Below are positions 60,440 through 64,000 of a DNA stretch of 64,000 nt, in pieces. The first letter of the stretch is position 1, and every line of letters starts with the position of its first letter. Location: assembly GCA_902582105.1 (NCBI GenBank), contig CACHQT010000003.1, positions 1 to 64,000 on the forward strand, written 5' to 3'. This DNA is from an uncultured Pelagibacteraceae bacterium (lineage in GTDB: Bacteria; Pseudomonadota; Alphaproteobacteria; Pelagibacterales; Pelagibacteraceae). The notes beneath the pieces are model-generated. The model worked only from the letters and a program-made list of their open reading frames with translations, did no database searches and was not told the origin of the DNA. The position numbers were made by a program, and so were the translations under genes.

Positions 60440-60901
60440 TTACATTTTTGTAGCAGCTTCTTTAACTGCAGCTACTATATTTTGGTAACCTGTGCATCTA
60501 CAAATATTTCCTTCCAACCAATCTCTTATTTCTTTATCGCTTGGGTTTTTTTTGTGATTAAGCAAATCAATTGCGCTCATAACCATTCCTGGTGTACAAA
60601 ATCCACATTGTAAACCATGTTCTTTTTTAAATGCTTCTTGCATTGGATGCATTTTTCCATTTTTTACTAGTCCTTCAATCGTAGTAACTTTTGAACCATC
60701 TAAATCAGCTGCTAAAGCAGTGCAGCTTTTAATAGATTTTCCATCTACATGCACAACACATGCGCCACATTGACTTGTATCACATCCAACATGTGTGCCC
60801 GTTAAATTTAAAACTTCTCTTAAGAAAACCGATAAAACTGTATGATCGGCAACTTCTTTGCTAACTTTTTTACCGTTAACTTCTAAATTGACTTTTTTCA
60901 T
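60440..60901 (-). CDS. coxS: CoxS-like 2Fe-2S small subunit
   Basis: 153 aa. [20 protein letters not shown] (about residues 35-54) binds the plant-type 2Fe-2S cluster and [20 protein letters not shown] (about 94-113) then [14 protein letters not shown] the second. All eight expected cysteines are present. It transfers electrons between CoxL and CoxM. It starts 90 bases after the coxG-like gene, so a promoter could lie there. Confidence 0.92.
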   Translation of the reverse strand: MKKVNLEVNGKKVSKEVADHTVLSVFLREVLNLTGTHVGCDTSQCGACVVHVDGKSIKSCTALAADLDGSKVTTIEGLVKNGKMHPMQEAFKKEHGLQCGFCTPGMVMSAIDLLNHKKNPSDKEIRDWLEGNICRCTGYQNIVAAVKEAATKM

Positions 60902-60991
60902 AGCTTCCCTTCTATAAAAATTTATTTATTTAAACATAATCTTTGATCATCTTCAATTATATATAAGAATTAAATTCTAGTTGAGCGCGAA

Positions 60992-61564
60992 TTAAAATAC
61001 AAAATATCCAATAACAATGATTGTTAGAAGAAGCATTGATGAATAAATGTAAATATTTTTAATTGATTTTTTAGTAACTAGTAATTCTTTTTTAACTTCA
61101 TTAGATTTTTCATTTTTTGGTACTTCTTTATTTGAAACTAATTCTGAAAATTTTCCAAAAAAAATATCAGCCATTTTTTTTGCAGTCATATCAATAAGTC
61201 TTGATCCAACTTGCGCTATCTTACCGCCAACATTTGCATCTACCTCATAATTTAATTTTGTACCACCTTCAAAATCTTCAAGACTAACTTTGGCTGAGCC
61301 AGATGCAAAGCCAACAGGGGAGTTACCGGATCCTTCAATAACATAACTGTTTGGTGCATTAATATCTTTAAGTTCAATATCTCCTGTAAAACTTGCGTTA
61401 AATGGACCAATCTTATTTGTAGCTGTTGCTGTAAATTCTGTATCAGAATTTTTTTTAAATTCCTCACAGCCAGGTATTGATTTTTTTAAAATTTCTGGAT
61501 TATTTAAAGCCTCCCAAACTTTTTGTTTTTCTAAATTTATTTGATATGATCCATTAAGTTTCAT
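60992..61564 (-). CDS. coxG: CoxG-like SRPBCC domain membrane-anchored protein
   Basis: 190 aa from the ATG at 61564, since MKLNGSYQINLEKQKVWEAL is the usual family start; a longer frame begins at 61585. NGSYQINLEKQKVWEALNNP and KSIPGCEEF are typical of CoxG, and the C-terminus has one hydrophobic anchor (YIYSSMLLLTIIVIGYFVF). CoxG helps attach the enzyme to the inner membrane in CO dehydrogenase systems. It is upstream of coxS in the same direction and divergent from DUF1244. Confidence 0.85.
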   Translation of the reverse strand: MKLNGSYQINLEKQKVWEALNNPEILKKSIPGCEEFKKNSDTEFTATATNKIGPFNASFTGDIELKDINAPNSYVIEGSGNSPVGFASGSAKVSLEDFEGGTKLNYEVDANVGGKIAQVGSRLIDMTAKKMADIFFGKFSELVSNKEVPKNEKSNEVKKELLVTKKSIKNIYIYSSMLLLTIIVIGYFVF

Positions 61565-61593
61565 AAATATAAAAAAACTTAACATAAAAAATT

Positions 61594-61839
61594 ATGGATG
61601 ATAATATAAAAAAAGAATTACAATCTGCCACTTTAGATAGGTTAATTAATCACCTTAGAGAAAGAAAAGATGTTCAAAATATAGATTTGATGAATCTTGC
61701 AGGTTTTTGTAGAAACTGTTTGTCTAAATGGTACAGAGAAGAAGCAGAAAAAAAAGGCGTCGAAATTTCAGATCAAGATGCAAGAGCTCATGTTTATGGA
61801 ATGCCTTATTCTGAATGGAAAGAAAAATATCAAAAATAA
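61594..61839 (+). CDS. DUF1244 family protein
   Basis: 81 aa. LQSATLDRLINHLRERKDVQ (residues 9-28) and LAGFCRNCLSKWYREEAEKK (about 35-54) then ARAHVYGMPYSEWKEKYQ match DUF1244, widespread in proteobacteria. Two cysteines (CRNC) might bind metal. Function is unknown. It is divergent from coxG across 29 bases and 15 bases before the second EamA permease. Confidence 0.9.
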   Translation: MDDNIKKELQSATLDRLINHLRERKDVQNIDLMNLAGFCRNCLSKWYREEAEKKGVEISDQDARAHVYGMPYSEWKEKYQK

Positions 61840-61854
61840 ATACTTTTCTTTTTA

Positions 61855-62709
61855 ATGATTAGGCTGTTCCCTTTAATATTTATAGTTCTTTGGTCATCAG
61901 CTTTTATAACTACAAAACCTATTGTTGATTATAGCGATCCTTTTGCTGCTTTATCATTCAGATTTCTAATAGTAGCATTTGGTTTTTTTTTATTTTCAAT
62001 TTTTAAAAAACAAAAAATTTTCGTACCAAAAAAAAATGCCTTTGAATCAATATTTAGTGGTGTTTTGTTTCATGGTTTATATCTTGGTGGTGTATTTTTT
62101 TCTATTTCAAAAGGTTTACCAACAGGAATAGCGGCATTGATAGTAACTCTTAATCCGGTTCTAACTAACGCATTAGCGGGTCCACTGCTAAAAGAAAAAG
62201 TTACGTTGAAACAATGGATTGGGGTGATACTTGGTTTTTTAGGTGCAATAATTGTTCTGGGCTTTGACGTTGGTTCAGGATTACCAACAATTGGTATAAT
62301 TGCAGTTTTTATTTCACTTATAGCTGTAACTAGTGCAACTTTATGGCAAAAAAAATTAAGTAATAACTTGTCATTACCAGTAAGTAATATGTATCAAGCT
62401 ATTGGTGGATTTATATTCCATCTAATTATAGTTTTGTTTTTGGCAAAACCTTACATTGATTTTTCTCCCACTTTCATTATTGCTATGAGTCATCAAATTT
62501 TATTAGTTTCCTTTGGTGCTTTTACAATCTTAATGTATTTAATAAAACATAATTCAGCTAGCAAAACAGTATCTATATTTTTTTTAATTCCAGCTACATC
62601 TGCTTTTATTGCATGGGTTTTTTTAAACGAAACTTTAAGTATTTATGATATTTTTGGTTTTACGATAGCTTCTATTGGAGTGTTTATTGCAACAAGAGAA
62701 AATAAATAA
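61855..62709 (+). CDS. EamA/DMT superfamily permease, second copy
   Basis: 284 aa, ten hydrophobic helices in two EamA repeats. FIVLWSSAFITTKPIVDYSD (residues 9-28) and GIAALIVTLNPVLTNALAGP (about 92-111) then LLKEKVTLKQWIGVILGFLG are characteristic. It probably exports or imports a small metabolite across the inner membrane. It is convergent with moaB (3-base gap) and differs strongly from the copy at 45986. Confidence 0.87.
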   Translation: MIRLFPLIFIVLWSSAFITTKPIVDYSDPFAALSFRFLIVAFGFFLFSIFKKQKIFVPKKNAFESIFSGVLFHGLYLGGVFFSISKGLPTGIAALIVTLNPVLTNALAGPLLKEKVTLKQWIGVILGFLGAIIVLGFDVGSGLPTIGIIAVFISLIAVTSATLWQKKLSNNLSLPVSNMYQAIGGFIFHLIIVLFLAKPYIDFSPTFIIAMSHQILLVSFGAFTILMYLIKHNSASKTVSIFFLIPATSAFIAWVFLNETLSIYDIFGFTIASIGVFIATRENK

Positions 62710-62712
62710 ATT

Positions 62713-63213
62713 TTATTTTTCCTTAAGTCTTGGAAACAGTTCTACAAAATTACAAGGTTTGTGATTAATATCTAATTGTTTTATCAAAATTTTATCCCAC
62801 GCATCTGTAACGCCTCCTGAAGAACCTGGTAAAGCAAATATATATTTGCCGTTAGCGAGAACAGCGGATGCTCTAGATTGAATTGATGAGGTTCCAACTG
62901 TTTCTAAGCTATAGTATCTAAAAATCTCTCCAAACCCTGGTATATGTTTATCTGCAATTTCATCTAAGGCTTCAGGAGTGATATCTCTTCCTGTTAAACC
63001 TGTTCCACCTGTTGTAATAATTACATCTATATTTTTTTTCTTAATCCATTTTTTTAAAATTTTTTTAATATCTTTTTTATTATCCTTGCAAATTTTACGC
63101 TCGACTAAATTATGTTTAGCTTTTTTAATTTTGTTTACCAAAATTCCTCCCGATTTATCTGTTTTTATATTTCTAGTATCGGTTACAGTTAAAAGTGCTA
63201 TATTTACTTTCAT
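62713..63213 (-). CDS. moaB: MoaB/MogA-type molybdopterin protein
   Basis: 166 aa. ALLTVTDTRNIKTDKSGGIL (residues 6-25) and VIITTGGTGLTGRDITPEAL (about 64-83) with GTSSIQSRASAVLANGKYIF (about 107-126) match MoaB, which adenylylates molybdopterin before Mo insertion. The final GSSGGVTDAWD is the usual C-terminal loop. It is separated from the moaACDE operon by the cox genes; moeA is not in the window. It is divergent from the TSUP permease. Confidence 0.92.
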   Translation of the reverse strand: MKVNIALLTVTDTRNIKTDKSGGILVNKIKKAKHNLVERKICKDNKKDIKKILKKWIKKKNIDVIITTGGTGLTGRDITPEALDEIADKHIPGFGEIFRYYSLETVGTSSIQSRASAVLANGKYIFALPGSSGGVTDAWDKILIKQLDINHKPCNFVELFPRLKEK

Positions 63214-63233
63214 AAAATAAGTTAATTTCTAAT

Positions 63234-63980
63234 ATGATTATATTATCAATTTTATTTTTTGTAACTGCAATATTATATGCAAGTGTTGGGTTTGGAGGGG
63301 GCTCAACATATTTGGCTCTACTTTTGTTATGGGGAGTTCCCTACTTCATTTTTCCTATAATTGCTTTATCATGTAATATTATAGTCGTATCAGGAAATTG
63401 CTTTAATTATATTAGAGCAGGAAACCTTAATTTAAAATTATTAATACCCTATCTATTTGGATCTATACCACTAGCTTTTATTGGTGGATCTTTGCCAATA
63501 GAAAAAAATTTTTTCGAAGTAATATTGTGTGTAGTTTTAATCATAGCGGGAATATTATTATTATTTAAATTTAAATCATTTGATGAAAAGGAAGAAGTTT
63601 TTAGAAAAATTCCAGTAATTGTCTCGGTTTTGATTGGGGGAATATTAGGTTTTATTTCTGGAGTTGTGGGTATAGGCGGCGGAATTTTTTTAAGTCCAAT
63701 TCTTTTTTTAATAAGAGCTGGGAAACCAAAACATATTGTAACTACCGCCTCTCTATTTATATTAATAAATTCCTTATCAGGAATTGCTGGGCAATTAACA
63801 AAGGCTACAGTTTTAAGTGAAATTCAAAATTACTGGTTTCTTTTGTTAGTTGTTTTAATTGGAGGACAAATTGGTAATTATTTAAATTTGAAAATATTCC
63901 CAACTCGAATATTAGCTCTGATTACTGCTGTACTAGTTTTATTTGTTGCTGTTAGAATGGCTTTAAAAATATTTATATAA
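63234..63980 (+). CDS. TSUP family permease (TauE/SafE-like)
   Basis: 248 aa, about eight hydrophobic segments in two repeats. YASVGFGGGSTYLALLLLWG (about residues 16-35) and GFISGVVGIGGGIFLSPILF (about 138-157) are the paired TauE signature loops. TauE/SafE members export sulfite or sulfoacetate. With taurine-type uptake and a sulfite-oxidase-like enzyme in the window, sulfite export is a sensible but unproven role. It is divergent from moaB. Confidence 0.87.
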   Translation: MIILSILFFVTAILYASVGFGGGSTYLALLLLWGVPYFIFPIIALSCNIIVVSGNCFNYIRAGNLNLKLLIPYLFGSIPLAFIGGSLPIEKNFFEVILCVVLIIAGILLLFKFKSFDEKEEVFRKIPVIVSVLIGGILGFISGVVGIGGGIFLSPILFLIRAGKPKHIVTTASLFILINSLSGIAGQLTKATVLSEIQNYWFLLLVVLIGGQIGNYLNLKIFPTRILALITAVLVLFVAVRMALKIFI

Positions 63981-63984
63981 ATTT

Positions 63985-64000
63985 ATGGATAAAGATTTTT
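63985..64000 (+). CDS. Possible start of next gene, cut by window end
   Basis: An ATG at 63985, four bases after the TSUP stop, opens a frame MDKDF that continues past the window end. The spacing suits the next member of the transcription unit, but too little is visible to identify it. Confidence 0.3.

Noticed and set aside
1..64000. CRISPR array, tRNA, rRNA, insertion sequence or prophage
   Set aside because: I saw no regularly spaced repeats, cloverleaf-like gaps, transposase genes or phage structural genes; the gaps are too short for most of these.

Overview
This is AT-rich, densely packed DNA with 1-17 base overlaps between consecutive genes and no gene-free stretch longer than about 200 bases once small genes are counted. 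Gene content points to a streamlined marine alphaproteobacterium of the SAR11 / Candidatus Pelagibacter type. The markers are a dimethylglycine-dehydrogenase-like oxidase, a taurine-type ABC transporter, a form II CO-dehydrogenase-like molybdoenzyme, a gamma-butyrobetaine-hydroxylase-like dioxygenase, several EamA permeases, a TSUP permease and a low-GC glycan island. This assignment is inferred from gene content and composition; I saw no rRNA or tRNA.

Layout. (1) 1-4488: end of a glycan cluster (two glycosyltransferase-like genes), a bile-acid:sodium-symporter-family permease, a secreted nuclease, a small membrane protein and a double-HTH regulator. (2) 4485-13813: osmolyte and sulfonate nitrogen catabolism. 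A leftward operon (class III aminotransferase, alanine dehydrogenase, SET-domain protein, dimethylglycine-dehydrogenase-like oxidase) diverges from tauA-tauB-tauC. A terminator hairpin lies after tauA, and TauC carries an unusual N-terminal extension of about 440 residues. (3) 13843-24749: a surface-glycan island with strand switches (glycosyltransferases, methyltransferases, a Gfo/Idh oxidoreductase, large membrane proteins) and a duplicated fragment of an Ldh2-type dehydrogenase. (4) 24809-32930: a second symporter, Pta-like and HisD/HpsN-like enzymes, a LysE exporter, a cupin, a racemase and a peroxiredoxin. A sulfur cluster follows: persulfide-dioxygenase-like enzyme, an 11-cysteine mini-protein, cysE and cysK. 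(5) 33002-36829: a run of small enzymes of unknown joint function. (6) 36907-41179: a photolyase neighbourhood (SDR, TIGR03643, FAD-domain protein, DUF2256, DCC protein, photolyase). (7) 41248-51213: mixed metabolism plus an autotransporter with a propeller-like passenger. (8) 51210-63213: a molybdenum island with sulfite-oxidase-like enzyme and cytochrome c, moaACDE, moaB, a MocA-like transferase, XdhC/CoxI-type maturation proteins and coxSLM plus coxG. A TSUP permease ends the window.

Taken together, the window is about scavenging small organic N and S compounds. TauABC could import a sulfonate, the aminotransferase could move its amino group to pyruvate, and alanine dehydrogenase could release ammonium and regenerate pyruvate. 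Sulfite handling could use the sulfite-oxidase-like pair and the TSUP exporter, with cofactor from the moa genes. The least explained items are the cysteine-rich mini-protein, the extended TauC, the SET protein inside a catabolic operon, the photolyase neighbourhood and the small-enzyme operon.
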